A stretch of 64,000 nucleotides of DNA from Nostoc sp. NMS8. GTDB taxonomy: Bacteria > Cyanobacteriota > Cyanobacteriia > Cyanobacteriales > Nostocaceae. The notes beneath the pieces are model-generated. The model had not been told where the DNA came from and did not search any database. It was given only the letters and a program-made list of their open reading frames with translations. The stretch covers positions 244,070 to 308,069 of the forward strand of contig NZ_JABXKK010000098.1 in the NCBI RefSeq assembly GCF_017115045.1, in the 5' to 3' direction. Both the position numbers and the translations under genes were made by a program. Numbering within the stretch: the first letter of the stretch is position 1; every line of letters starts with the position of its first letter. Of this stretch, positions 14,792-22,336 are shown one piece after another.

Positions 14792-16358
14792 CAACTTCCA
14801 AAAGTGATGTTTCTTCACTGTTCACACAGACTCTAGAACTGGCACTTTTAGCACCACTGCATTCTGCCCATTTGATTAATGATTGAATTTGAACCCATGC
14901 GATTTGAGACAAGGGAACGCAGCCAGCGATCGCATCTAACAAATCCCCCTGTGTAAATTCCTCCCCCCTGCTAAACCCCTGCTGCATTGCTTCATAAATC
15001 ACCTGCTCAATCTCCGCACCTGAGAAATCCCTACCACGAGAGGCGAGTAAGTCAAAATCAAACTCGTTATCAATAATCTGCTGCGGTCTGAGTCTGGAAA
15101 GGTGAACTCTGAAAATTTGCGATCGCTCTTGTTGATTGGGAAGGTCAAGCCAAAATAGTTCGTCTAACCTGCCCTTGCGTAACATTTCGGCTGGAAGTAG
15201 CTCGACATTATTGGCAGTGGCAATGATAAAAACCGGTGCCGTTTTCTCCTGCATCCAGGTGAGTAGTGTTCCAAATACACGACGGCTAGTTCCAGAATCA
15301 CCATCAGAACCGTTGGTGATATTGCCAAATGCTTTGTCCAATTCATCAATCATCAAACAGCAAGGAGCGATCGCCTCAGCCAGTCTAATCACCTGCCTCA
15401 CCCGTGATTCACTTTCACCAACAACCCCCCCAAATAACCGCCCAACATCCAGCCGTAGGAGTGGCAGTTTCCATTCAGCCGCAATGGTTTTAGCCGAAAG
15501 TGACTTACCCGTACCTTGAATTCCTGCGAGTAACACCCCTTTAGGAGCGGGTAAACCATATTTTCTAGCCCTATCACTGAAACTTTGACTACGAACTTTT
15601 ACCCAAGCCTTCAAATTCTCCAAGCCGCCCACAGACTCCAGTCCAGCTTGCACGGGAATAAATTCTAAAATACCTGTCTCGCATACTGCTTGGCGCTTTT
15701 CTTCAATCACAGCAGCGATCGCACTTTCATCAACCTTTCCCGACTTGGCCAAACATTTTGCCAGCACCCGACTGATACGGCAACGGCTCAATCCCTGGCA
15801 AGCTTTGATTAATTGCTCACGGTCTGGTTCAGTAATCGCGGTTTTCTTGCCAACTAAGTCATTAATGAGGATGGAAATCTCTGTAGCAGTAGGCAATGAG
15901 AAATCTACAATCGTAGTTTCTTCACGCAGTTCCACAGGTAGCCTGAGTTGGTCGCTAAGTAGTACAAGTGTGCGCCTGTCTCGTGCCATGTCCCGCGCCA
16001 AATTCTTAATCTCTCGAACCAGAGGCAATTGTGCCGGGGTAATTTGACCGTTGCTGCTAGGAGCAATCAGAGTACAAATGTCTTTTAGTACGAATAACGC
16101 CACCTGATTCGTTGGAGATTTTGCCACACGCGCCAAGGCATTCATCGGGTTGCCCTTGTCCTGTCCAGAATTATCTGACCAACCACGGGCATAGTCCCAG
16201 AAATAAATCTGACCCTTGCGGGATTGGGCGATCGCAATTAATTCTTTCTCTGCTATCTCTTCCTCTGGCGTGACTACGTAAATCAAAGGAAATCTAGCAG
16301 CCAGCATCAATTCAAGTTCTGATTTTTCACCAGCTTTACACCCTGCTTTGCTTTGCAT
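14784..16358 (-). CDS. Ycf46-like AAA+ ATPase
   Basis: A 524-residue protein. The N-terminal half follows Ycf46: LMLAARFPLIYVVTPEEEIAEKEL, then IYFWDYARGW, VREIKNLARDMA and TIVDFSLPTATEI. The C-terminal AAA+ domain has Walker A GIQGTGKS (K285), Walker B CCLMIDELDKAFG, sensor-1-like IIATANN, an arginine-finger region AEMLRKGRLDELFWLDLP and sensor 2 DFSGAEIEQVI. Ycf46 is conserved in cyanobacteria and plastids and its role is poorly defined. This copy lies on the mobile element and leads the reverse operon. Upstream (16,359-16,538) is a TAAGG-type inverted site resembling the KfrA/XRE operators. Confidence 0.85.
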   Translation of the reverse strand: MQSKAGCKAGEKSELELMLAARFPLIYVVTPEEEIAEKELIAIAQSRKGQIYFWDYARGWSDNSGQDKGNPMNALARVAKSPTNQVALFVLKDICTLIAPSSNGQITPAQLPLVREIKNLARDMARDRRTLVLLSDQLRLPVELREETTIVDFSLPTATEISILINDLVGKKTAITEPDREQLIKACQGLSRCRISRVLAKCLAKSGKVDESAIAAVIEEKRQAVCETGILEFIPVQAGLESVGGLENLKAWVKVRSQSFSDRARKYGLPAPKGVLLAGIQGTGKSLSAKTIAAEWKLPLLRLDVGRLFGGVVGESESRVRQVIRLAEAIAPCCLMIDELDKAFGNITNGSDGDSGTSRRVFGTLLTWMQEKTAPVFIIATANNVELLPAEMLRKGRLDELFWLDLPNQQERSQIFRVHLSRLRPQQIIDNEFDFDLLASRGRDFSGAEIEQVIYEAMQQGFSRGEEFTQGDLLDAIAGCVPLSQIAWVQIQSLIKWAECSGAKSASSRVCVNSEETSLLEVDE

Positions 16359-16435
16359 ATCTAGGCAGATTTAATTAAGTACCGCAGTCTGTTATGGTTT
16401 CTAGCTACATTTGCCGTTGCTAAATTGAGTTACGT

Positions 16436-16462
16436 AAGGTTGAGAATCAAGCCTTAAAAATT
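16436..16462. promoter_or_regulatory. Inverted TAAGG-type site upstream of the AAA operon
   Basis: TAAGGTTGA and TCAAGCCTTA face each other around a 3-bp spacer, about 80 bp upstream of the AAA ATPase start. The half-site shares TAAGGTT with the operators near 17,609 and 18,100, so the same repressor may act here. The match is imperfect. Confidence 0.4.
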
Positions 16463-16538
16463 AGTAGCTCCATAATTAAACTCACAAAATCAAAGTGACC
16501 CCATAACAAAAACGTTGTTACAGGGAAAAACACTTCTG

Positions 16539-17603
16539 TTATGCAACTATGGGTTCTTTGGTTTGTTGCTTACCCTTTTTTCCTTGAGACTCTAGCTCTT
16601 GTATGTGGAGCTTCAAGGAGTCTCTTTCAGCAACTAAAGAGTCTCTCTCAGTCATTAACCCATCAACATCAATATCTACTTGTAGTTCAGATGTAGATTT
16701 TTCCTGTAGTTGAGTTTGAAGCCTAGTAACAGACTCATTGGCTTCTTTAAGTTGATTTTTGGCAGTGGAAAGCTGAGACTCTAGCACTTGCTTTTCACCC
16801 ACCTCAGCTTGTAGTTTTTGCATCTGACTATGCAAGCTTAAAACTTCACGATCACGAGCATCTAGCTGACTAGTTAGATTAGAGATTTTACCTTGGCGTT
16901 CCTGTTCACCATCTCGCAATTCCTCTAATTTTTCTAGCTCCTTGCTCAGTTCATTGTTTTTAAGAACCAAATCGTTGTTCTGATTTTGTAAAGATTCTAG
17001 CTGGGTGCGAAAAGTCTCGGAATTAGCTAATTGTTGTTTATTAATGTTCAAATAAGCTTCACGCAACTCAGAACGTTGGCGCTCAGTTTCAGATTTATAA
17101 AACTCAAGTTCCATCTGAAGCTGAGGAAAATCTTTGAGTTGAGTCTTTAATAAATCGTTTTCATTAACTAGATTTCCAATGCGATCGCCGCTTACACTCG
17201 TATCAGCTTTCTGGTAAGCCAATCTATATCCGGCGATCGCCATCTGTCGCTGTGCTTGCAAGTATTCTTCTGGAATATCAGACTCATCTAGCAAACCATC
17301 GTCAGAAGTTTCCAGAATTGCTGTAATTAGGTCTTTTTCGCCTTTGCCAGACTTTAACGCCGCGAGGTTATCCGCTCTCCACTCCTTAAGTAGCTGGCAG
17401 ATCGTCTCGGCACTTCCACCAATCCCGTAAATGAATTTCAAGGCAGATTGAACACTGCGAACCACAATACCGATTCTGTTCTTTTGCAAAACATTACAAG
17501 CAACATCAACCATTTCTCGCGTAATTGCATTGTGTCGCTGAGTTTTGTCTATATCAAAGCCTGTTAGGTCTAAAGCTGTGAACGTTGTTGGTAACTTTCC
17601 CAT
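16539..17603 (-). CDS. KfrA-like coiled-coil DNA-binding protein
   Basis: The start is MGKLPTTFTALD at 17,603; the longer frame from 17,618 would begin inside an operator. Residues about 25-95 (ITREMVDVACNVLQ...VRSVQSALKFIYGIGGSAETICQLLKEWR) match the KfrA N-terminal DNA-binding domain of plasmid proteins. Residues about 150-345 are a long coiled coil (heptads rich in L, Q, E, such as LESLQNQNNDLVLKNNELSK). KfrA proteins bind their own promoter and form filaments that help plasmid maintenance. Two palindromic sites lie immediately upstream, consistent with autoregulation. The terminal QQTKEPIVA tail is short. Confidence 0.7.
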   Translation of the reverse strand: MGKLPTTFTALDLTGFDIDKTQRHNAITREMVDVACNVLQKNRIGIVVRSVQSALKFIYGIGGSAETICQLLKEWRADNLAALKSGKGEKDLITAILETSDDGLLDESDIPEEYLQAQRQMAIAGYRLAYQKADTSVSGDRIGNLVNENDLLKTQLKDFPQLQMELEFYKSETERQRSELREAYLNINKQQLANSETFRTQLESLQNQNNDLVLKNNELSKELEKLEELRDGEQERQGKISNLTSQLDARDREVLSLHSQMQKLQAEVGEKQVLESQLSTAKNQLKEANESVTRLQTQLQEKSTSELQVDIDVDGLMTERDSLVAERDSLKLHIQELESQGKKGKQQTKEPIVA

Positions 17604-17608
17604 AATAT

Positions 17609-17660
17609 GTAAGCTCAACCTTACAAAGATATATGACTATTATGTAAGGTTAAGGTTACA
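17609..17660. promoter_or_regulatory. Two palindromic operator-like sites upstream of kfrA-like gene
   Basis: Site 1, TGTAAGCTCAACCTTACA, occupies 17,609-17,626, directly abutting the chosen start. Site 2, TGTAAGGTTAAGGTTACA, occupies 17,643-17,660. Both are 18-bp near-palindromes with the same outer TGTAAG/TTACA halves, 34 bp apart centre to centre (about three helical turns). Confidence 0.6.
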
Positions 17661-17787
17661 ATGTCAATCAAGTAGGATCTTAGTAGACATGACTATAAAA
17701 AGGCGTTGGAAATGAAAGTTGCGCTCGCACTTACACAAAATTCATTTCAGAATGTAAATTATGTATCTATTTTATAGCATTGTGTAC

Positions 17788-18060
17788 TTAGGATTCTCGA
17801 ACACCATTAGTTAATAAGTCCTGATTATGGGGGAAAGCCATGGCCAATTCAGTGAGTGTACAACCCAATATTTCAATAACTACAAGTGTTTCAGCAGGAC
17901 TTAAGTTTGGCATAGCGCGTCCGTTAATCCAGGCACTAACGGCTTGGCGTGACAACTTTCTGCCGGAAATTTCTTTCCAAGCAGATTCAACTTTTTCAGC
18001 AAATTGCTCCTGAGTTAACCCTCTACGTTCCAATAGCGACATAAATTTATATCTCTTCAT
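17788..18060 (-). CDS. XRE-family transcriptional regulator (90 aa)
   Basis: A 90-residue protein, MKRYKFMSLLERRGLTQEQFAEKVESAWKEISGRKLSRQAVSAWINGRAMPNLSP..., a classic Cro/CI helix-turn-helix (TQEQFAEKV...SRQAVSAWINGRAMPNL). A C-terminal helical part follows (ETLVVIEILGCTLTELAMAF). Its likely operators lie just upstream of its own start (18,064-18,119). It reads in the same direction as the KfrA-like gene and opposite to the Rep-like cluster, the arrangement of a control switch. Confidence 0.85.
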   Translation of the reverse strand: MKRYKFMSLLERRGLTQEQFAEKVESAWKEISGRKLSRQAVSAWINGRAMPNLSPAETLVVIEILGCTLTELAMAFPHNQDLLTNGVRES

Positions 18061-18063
18061 GCT

Positions 18064-18119
18064 CTTACACTTGGCAGTGTAAGGTCAACCTGCTATATTT
18101 TAGCAAGGTTAACCTTACA
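18064..18119. promoter_or_regulatory. Operator array between the XRE repressor and the Rep-like cluster
   Basis: CTTACAC (18,064-18,070) and GTGTAAG (18,077-18,083) form a perfect 7-bp inverted repeat. TGTAAGGTCAACCTGCT (18,078-18,094) and GCAAGGTTAACCTTACA (18,103-18,119) are further versions of the TGTAAGGTTAACCTTACA consensus. Further out, GGATGTA...TACATCC (around 18,297-18,319) is another inverted repeat in the same 330-bp gap. Confidence 0.65.
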
Positions 18120-18392
18120 TAAATGCTCCAGACTTAATGCAGGATGCCACTATCAAATCATGCGTAACAGAAAGCAACGTTTAACCTCCAAAAGAATCTC
18201 AAATAAATAAGAATTTCAGTTTCAGTATTTCTTTAGCCAAATATTTTTGTCTAAATTTTTTATTAACCCTGTAAAGGGCAGATAATGATATCACTTGGAT
18301 GTAAAAAAGTCTACATCCGAAGTGTAATTTTTTCGTTTACTTAAAAATTCTTTGAAACAATTTTCAAGGAGTTTGTAGTTGAAGAGGCACAC

Positions 18393-19214
18393 ATGACACT
18401 GCCAAATACCAACCAGCATTACCGCCTATCGCTGGGTAAAGCCATTCAGGACTATAAAGATGGCATTATCACGGCAACTGGACTTGTTTACTACACTGTG
18501 GGAATTTACCGAGCGCCAGGTCAAAAGCTGAGAGTCAAACATATTGAAGCTTTCTGTGCTGAACTGAGCATTGGAGTCAGCACTTTCTACAAAGCCATCA
18601 GCAAGCTGAAGCTCAAGGGGCGGCTGAACTGGGAGGCGATCGCTGGGCTTGACCTGTGGATTCCTGAATCAAATGTAGTCGAAATCCAGTCAGGTATTGA
18701 AGTTTCTCCAAACGTAGAAAGCAATTCTCCAAACGTAGAAAGCAATTCTCCAAATGTAGAAAGTGATTCTCCAAACATAGAAACCAATTCTCCAAACGTA
18801 GAATTTAACCAGCCGAAATCTTTATCCAGCAATGATTTCAGCTTATCTTCAGATATTTATCAAATATTTATCAACTCTCTCTCACCATCTGAGAGAGAGA
18901 GTTTTTTGAATTTTGGACTAGAGAAAGCCCAAAAACTACCCAAACCTCCAGAGCTACCTGAAGCATGGGTAAAACGGCACTGGGAGGAAATTCGTGGGGA
19001 ATGGGAGAAAAACTTGAGGAGGCAGGGAAAGACCTCGCAAGCAGAAAATCGAAGATGGGAAGATGACCCCAGAACACAGGAGTGGGTAAACCAAATAATC
19101 GAAAGCGGGTTTTTGGCATTTATCTACGAAAGCGGCGACCAGAACCCAGAACGCCAAGAGTTTTTCGATTGGGCTAGATGTAGCGGCGTGTTGGACAAAG
19201 CGGAGGTAACATGA
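18393..19214 (+). CDS. Winged-helix replication-initiator-like protein with tandem heptad repeat
   Basis: A 273-residue protein. Residues about 10-95 (RLSLGKAIQDYKDGIITATGLVYYTVGIYRAPG...IEAFCAELSIGVSTFYKAISKLKLKGRLNWEA) form a helix-turn-helix of the kind found in cyanobacterial plasmid/phage replication regions. A linker follows with five tandem seven-residue units related to SPNVESN (residues about 105-139), then a basic helical C-terminal half (ELPEAWVKRHWEEIRGEWEKN). It begins a forward cluster of five small genes. The replication role is inferred from type and position. Confidence 0.6.
   Translation: MTLPNTNQHYRLSLGKAIQDYKDGIITATGLVYYTVGIYRAPGQKLRVKHIEAFCAELSIGVSTFYKAISKLKLKGRLNWEAIAGLDLWIPESNVVEIQSGIEVSPNVESNSPNVESNSPNVESDSPNIETNSPNVEFNQPKSLSSNDFSLSSDIYQIFINSLSPSERESFLNFGLEKAQKLPKPPELPEAWVKRHWEEIRGEWEKNLRRQGKTSQAENRRWEDDPRTQEWVNQIIESGFLAFIYESGDQNPERQEFFDWARCSGVLDKAEVT
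18705..18809 (+). repeat. Five tandem 21-bp units inside the Rep-like gene
   Basis: Units beginning TCTCCAAACGTAGAA start at 18,705, 18,726, 18,747, 18,768 and 18,789. Each encodes a variant of SPNVESN. The length is a multiple of three, so unit gain or loss keeps the frame. Confidence 0.9.
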
Positions 19215-19702
19215 GCGATCCGCTTCCACAGCTACCTCCTAGCCGAGTTAACCGAGCAAGAAGTGGTGATGGTGTTGATAAAGAAATCTGGAAACCAAGT
19301 TGGAACTGTTTTTGTTGTCAAGATACGGGGAGAATTCATCCACACTTAGTTCGCTTGGTAATTCCAGAGTACGACTGCGATCGCGATCGCATCCCTGTCT
19401 GCCAAAGACTTAAATGCTATGAGGGGTCTAAATGGATGCACCTCAAAGACAACTTAGATATGAGATTAACGGCTGCTATCTGTGGTGAATTGGATAGGAT
19501 CAGCCGCGAAGATTGGAACAACACAGTAAAGCAAAAATTTTTAAACATTCAGGAACTAGCCAAAAAAATGGCAATGCCTAATCAAATTTATAAGCGGACA
19601 GAGAACGATGAGCGTGAAGTGCAACTGAGAAAAGAACAGGTGCAATTTGAATTAGATAATTTTCAAGCAAAAGAAGAAGAAAATTGTCAAGAAGATATCT
19701 AA
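19211..19702 (+). CDS. Cysteine-containing helper of the Rep-like protein (163 aa)
   Basis: The start ATG overlaps the TGA of the Rep-like gene and follows a strong GGAGG. Near the N-terminus are NCFCCQDTGRIHPHLVRLVIP and, 25 residues later, PVCQRLKCYEGSKW, a plausible zinc site resembling the CxxCxDTG motif of helicase-loader-like proteins in cyanobacterial plasmids. The C-terminal half is a charged helix (REVQLRKEQVQFELDNFQAKEEE). It is probably part of the same replication or control module. Confidence 0.6.
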   Translation: MSDPLPQLPPSRVNRARSGDGVDKEIWKPSWNCFCCQDTGRIHPHLVRLVIPEYDCDRDRIPVCQRLKCYEGSKWMHLKDNLDMRLTAAICGELDRISREDWNNTVKQKFLNIQELAKKMAMPNQIYKRTENDEREVQLRKEQVQFELDNFQAKEEENCQEDI

Positions 19703-19719
19703 ATTTGAGAGTTTTAAAG

Positions 19720-19995
19720 ATGGATAATGATAACAAAGAAGCTTGTGAGCCACAGGCAAAAACAGAAATTCCCAATGAACTAGAAAAAAGATTTCCGCTT
19801 GGTTATTGGGTGAGAACGGAAGGTTGTTTGGCGCAAATTGTTGGTTATTGGGGATGTGAACACCAGTATTTACAACTTGATGGCAGAGACAAAAGCATTT
19901 TGTTTGGTTCTTACAGAATAACTAGATGCTACCTTCTAAGCCGCACAGAAATGCTTCAACTTGGATTATCAATTGCTTTACCAAAGGAGGAATAG
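19720..19995 (+). CDS. Hypothetical protein (91 aa)
   Basis: The start is MDNDNKEACEP at 19,720, 17 bp after the previous stop; a longer frame from 19,684 would overlap that gene. The beta-rich core reads YWVRTEGCLAQIVGYWGCEHQYLQLDGRDKSILFGSYRITRCYLLS, which suggests a small SH3-like barrel. No family is assigned. It ends just before the next gene's ribosome binding site. Confidence 0.55.
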   Translation: MDNDNKEACEPQAKTEIPNELEKRFPLGYWVRTEGCLAQIVGYWGCEHQYLQLDGRDKSILFGSYRITRCYLLSRTEMLQLGLSIALPKEE

Positions 19996-19996
19996 C

Positions 19997-20194
19997 GTGG
20001 CTGAAACTTTTCCCCAACTTTTGAATAGGCTGGCGATCGCTCACTTAGAGCGCAAAACTGCTGAATACATCCGACAACTAGAAGCTGTTGCTGAACTTGC
20101 AAAACATTCTGTGGAATTTGACGAAAACTTTATAGGCAGAAATGAACTTGTAGAAGCACTAGTCGAATTGGCAGAAATAAAAGAGGCAGCGTGA
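19997..20194 (+). CDS. Hypothetical helical protein (65 aa)
   Basis: A GTG start at 19,997 is chosen because AAAGGAGG lies 7 bp upstream; the longer frame would overlap the previous gene. The product is helical and leucine/glutamate rich (LLNRLAIAHLERKTAEYIRQLEAVAEL, then NELVEALVELAEIKE), possibly a short coiled coil. Its TGA overlaps the GTG of the next gene. Confidence 0.5.
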   Translation: MAETFPQLLNRLAIAHLERKTAEYIRQLEAVAELAKHSVEFDENFIGRNELVEALVELAEIKEAA

Positions 20195-20424
20195 AAACAC
20201 ACAATCACTATATTGATGAAGAAGCGCTTTGGCGAAAACGAGAACAACTAAGAACTGAGTGCCATCAACTTATAGAAAAAATTTTTAGACATCGCTATGG
20301 AATTAAATTGCTTTTATGTGCAGTAGCAACCCTCTCGACAATCGCTGATTACAAAGCAAATCGTGTTAGTCGGTTTCAAACGACAAATAACAAACAAGAA
20401 GTCAAAAGCAAGAAATCCGAATAG
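20191..20424 (+). CDS. Hypothetical basic protein (77 aa)
   Basis: A GTG start at 20,191 overlaps the upstream TGA (GTGA). The 77-residue product has a charged N-terminal helix (DEEALWRKREQLRTECHQLIEKIF) and a short hydrophobic stretch (KLLLCAVATLSTIAD), and ends in a lysine-rich tail (KQEVKSKKSE). No family is recognised. It is the last gene of the forward cluster. Confidence 0.45.
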   Translation: MKTHNHYIDEEALWRKREQLRTECHQLIEKIFRHRYGIKLLLCAVATLSTIADYKANRVSRFQTTNNKQEVKSKKSE

Positions 20425-20796
20425 AGAATGGGGTATATGAATTTACAGCTAGAGCTAGTTTGCTACCTGAGACGCGATGCTTCGATGCAAGAATCGGGCC
20501 GGTGTCACTGCATAGATAGGACTTATGCAAAAACTCTCTGAAATTCTTTTTTCACCGTGTACTCTGTGTTCTCTGCGGTTTTATTTTATGCTACCTGTGC
20601 GTAAGTTGATAGTCCAAACTAACCCCCAACTCCCCAATCTCTAATACCCAATCCCCGATATCCGTTCAGGTCAATTGAAAATTAGTTGTCATAGTGCATG
20701 GATGAAAAAGCACGAAAGTCTTATTAATTCGTTTAATTACTGAATTTTAGGATGCTGCACTATTGGAATAGTTGAGAAACGGTGATAGCCCACACA
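20425..20796. other. Gene-poor gap with repeat-like text
   Basis: No gene is supported. The stretch contains the short repeated phrases 'CTCTGTGTTCTCTGCGG' and 'CTGTGCGTAAGTTG' that recur between genes elsewhere in this window (around 42,230 and 43,870), plus CCCCAACTCCCCAATC-type short tandem text. No clear terminator was found for either neighbour. Confidence 0.5.
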
Positions 20797-22278
20797 TTAA
20801 ATTTTTAGCCTGACCTCAACTACCTGGCCATCTTGGACAACCACAGCTTCTATCAATTCCCGGTAAACCCTTTTTTTGTCGTCGTTGCTGGCATTCATCC
20901 AAAGTTCGGTATCAGAAAATGCCCACAGTAACAATTCATGAGAAGCAGTGTTAATTTCCTGTGATTTGGATAACGAATAACGTAGTTGCGTTATTTGGCT
21001 TTCGATTTGGGCGATTGCTGTTTTGATTGCATCATTGGGAGCGATCGCGTTTACCTGCTGAAGTTGAAAAAGTTGGCTCCGTAGTTTTTGGATCTCCGGG
21101 GATTCGGGTTCTATGGCGGGTTTAGTTACAGTTTGAGCAATAGCGGCGATTTGGGCTGCTTTCTTGGTAAGTGAATCAACTACAGCAGCTTCGATAATCT
21201 CCATCCTGATAACTTTCTTGTTCTTACAGCTTCTCAGCCGCCAGTTTTTGCATTGAAAATAGTAGTTCATGTCTGGCGGAATGCCCAATTTTTTAGCTTT
21301 GTGATAGTTGTTTGCTCCCGACAGAGAATAACAAGAAGCTCGGCATTCAGCACAGAAAACAAGGCCAGAACACGGATATTTAAGGGCAGTACTACCATAT
21401 CCCTTAAATTGCTGATTATGAGCAAGAATAGATTCTATTTCTCTAGATTCATCATCCGAGATTAGTTTGTGATCGGGATGAGTATTGTAATGGATTTGTG
21501 AGCGATCGCTATCCCTTCTTAAGTAAGGCAGATGCCCGCGTAGTACCGGATTCAAAAGCCAGTTTCTCAAACCACCTGGGCTAAATTTAAAAACACCTTG
21601 AGCCACACGACCACCCTTTTTCTTCTCACCAGCTTTGTTATTGTGGGCAAAAGTCTGAATTCCATAGCGTTCATTGATTTCCCTCAGTGCCAGCCGCAGG
21701 GTTTTTCTAGAGAACAAAGCATCAACGATTTCACGAGCAATTTCAGCCTTTGATATTTCTCGGCGTTCATTAATCAGGCACAGAAACGGCGAATAATCTA
21801 GCTGATGCTGGTCATTTATTTTTGTGTAACCAAAGGGTGGATTCATCGCCACCTTGCGATCGCGGAGATGCTGCCAGCCATGCTGAACCCGTTCAGAAAG
21901 TCGGTCAACTTCCATTTCAGCCAGCGCCCCCAGCATATTCAGGTGAAATTTACCCGCCGCAGTCTTCAAATCAATGCTGTCATCAAGCGCTCGTAGATTA
22001 CAGTCGTGTTTTTGCAGGTCATCAATAGTACTTCTAAGAGTTGGGAGCGATCGCGTCAGTCGGTCAAGACGAGTAACAACAATTTCCTTGACCTGACCAC
22101 GCTTCACTAAATCCATCAATTGATTAAATGATTTTCGGTCATTCCTGCTTCCTGATTCTATGTCAATCAATAATTCTTCAGCCCCAGCAGCCTTGAGGCG
22201 ATCGCATTGCATTTCTAGAGCATGGGAGTTTTCTGCTTGTTCTCTGCTCGATACTCTCGCATAACCAATGATTTTCAT
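20797..22278 (-). CDS. Large serine recombinase (XisF-like excisase/integrase)
   Basis: A 493-residue protein. The N-terminal resolvase domain starts MKIIGYARVSSREQAENS, with S10 as the likely nucleophile, and continues with IVVTRLDRLTRSLPTL and ALAEMEVDRLSERVQHGW. The recombinase domain follows (NPPFGYTKIN...AEIAREIVDALF), then a zinc-ribbon region (VFCAECRASCYSL, FQCKNWRLRSCKNKK) and a C-terminal coiled coil. Length and layout match XisF of the Anabaena fdxN element. The gene starts 44 bp inside the comM junction and reads inward, as expected for the enzyme that recombines the element's ends. No xisH/xisI helper genes are in the window. Confidence 0.9.
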   Translation of the reverse strand: MKIIGYARVSSREQAENSHALEMQCDRLKAAGAEELLIDIESGSRNDRKSFNQLMDLVKRGQVKEIVVTRLDRLTRSLPTLRSTIDDLQKHDCNLRALDDSIDLKTAAGKFHLNMLGALAEMEVDRLSERVQHGWQHLRDRKVAMNPPFGYTKINDQHQLDYSPFLCLINERREISKAEIAREIVDALFSRKTLRLALREINERYGIQTFAHNNKAGEKKKGGRVAQGVFKFSPGGLRNWLLNPVLRGHLPYLRRDSDRSQIHYNTHPDHKLISDDESREIESILAHNQQFKGYGSTALKYPCSGLVFCAECRASCYSLSGANNYHKAKKLGIPPDMNYYFQCKNWRLRSCKNKKVIRMEIIEAAVVDSLTKKAAQIAAIAQTVTKPAIEPESPEIQKLRSQLFQLQQVNAIAPNDAIKTAIAQIESQITQLRYSLSKSQEINTASHELLLWAFSDTELWMNASNDDKKRVYRELIEAVVVQDGQVVEVRLKI

Positions 22279-22315
22279 GAAAAGACTGTAGATTGTGAGT
22301 CAATTTTAAACTTAA

Positions 22316-22336
22316 AAACGTAACTTATTTCTGGAC
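22316..22336. other. Predicted right attachment junction (attR-like)
   Basis: ComM homology starts at the TTA TTT CTG GAC GAA codons from 22,325, while a TAA stop lies in the same frame at 22,313. The crossover core is therefore expected around 22,322-22,336 (AACTTATTTCTGGACGAA). The matching copy should occur at the left end, outside the window, so the exact core cannot be fixed here. Confidence 0.55.

Larger units (their letters stand above)
1..22325. mobile_element. Right part of a large integrated element interrupting comM
   Basis: The right border is placed where a comM/yifB reading frame becomes recognisable (LFLDELTEFKRD from 22,325). Sequence immediately left of this has no ComM homology and reaches a stop within four codons. 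A large serine recombinase starts 44 bp inside the border and reads inward. The interior carries plasmid- or phage-like genes: KfrA-like and XRE regulators, a Rep-like winged-helix cluster, a DNA ligase, HU, a polymerase-like protein and many small unknowns. The left border and the comM 5' half are not in the window, so the element is longer than 22 kb. Whether it is excised during development, is a prophage or plasmid relic, or is a conjugative element cannot be told from this sequence. Confidence 0.8.

Noticed and set aside
18587..18832. Minus-strand frames with SMFGESLSTFGE-type repeats
   Set aside because: They are the antisense of the 21-bp repeat in the Rep-like gene; the plus-strand gene has the recognisable DNA-binding domain.
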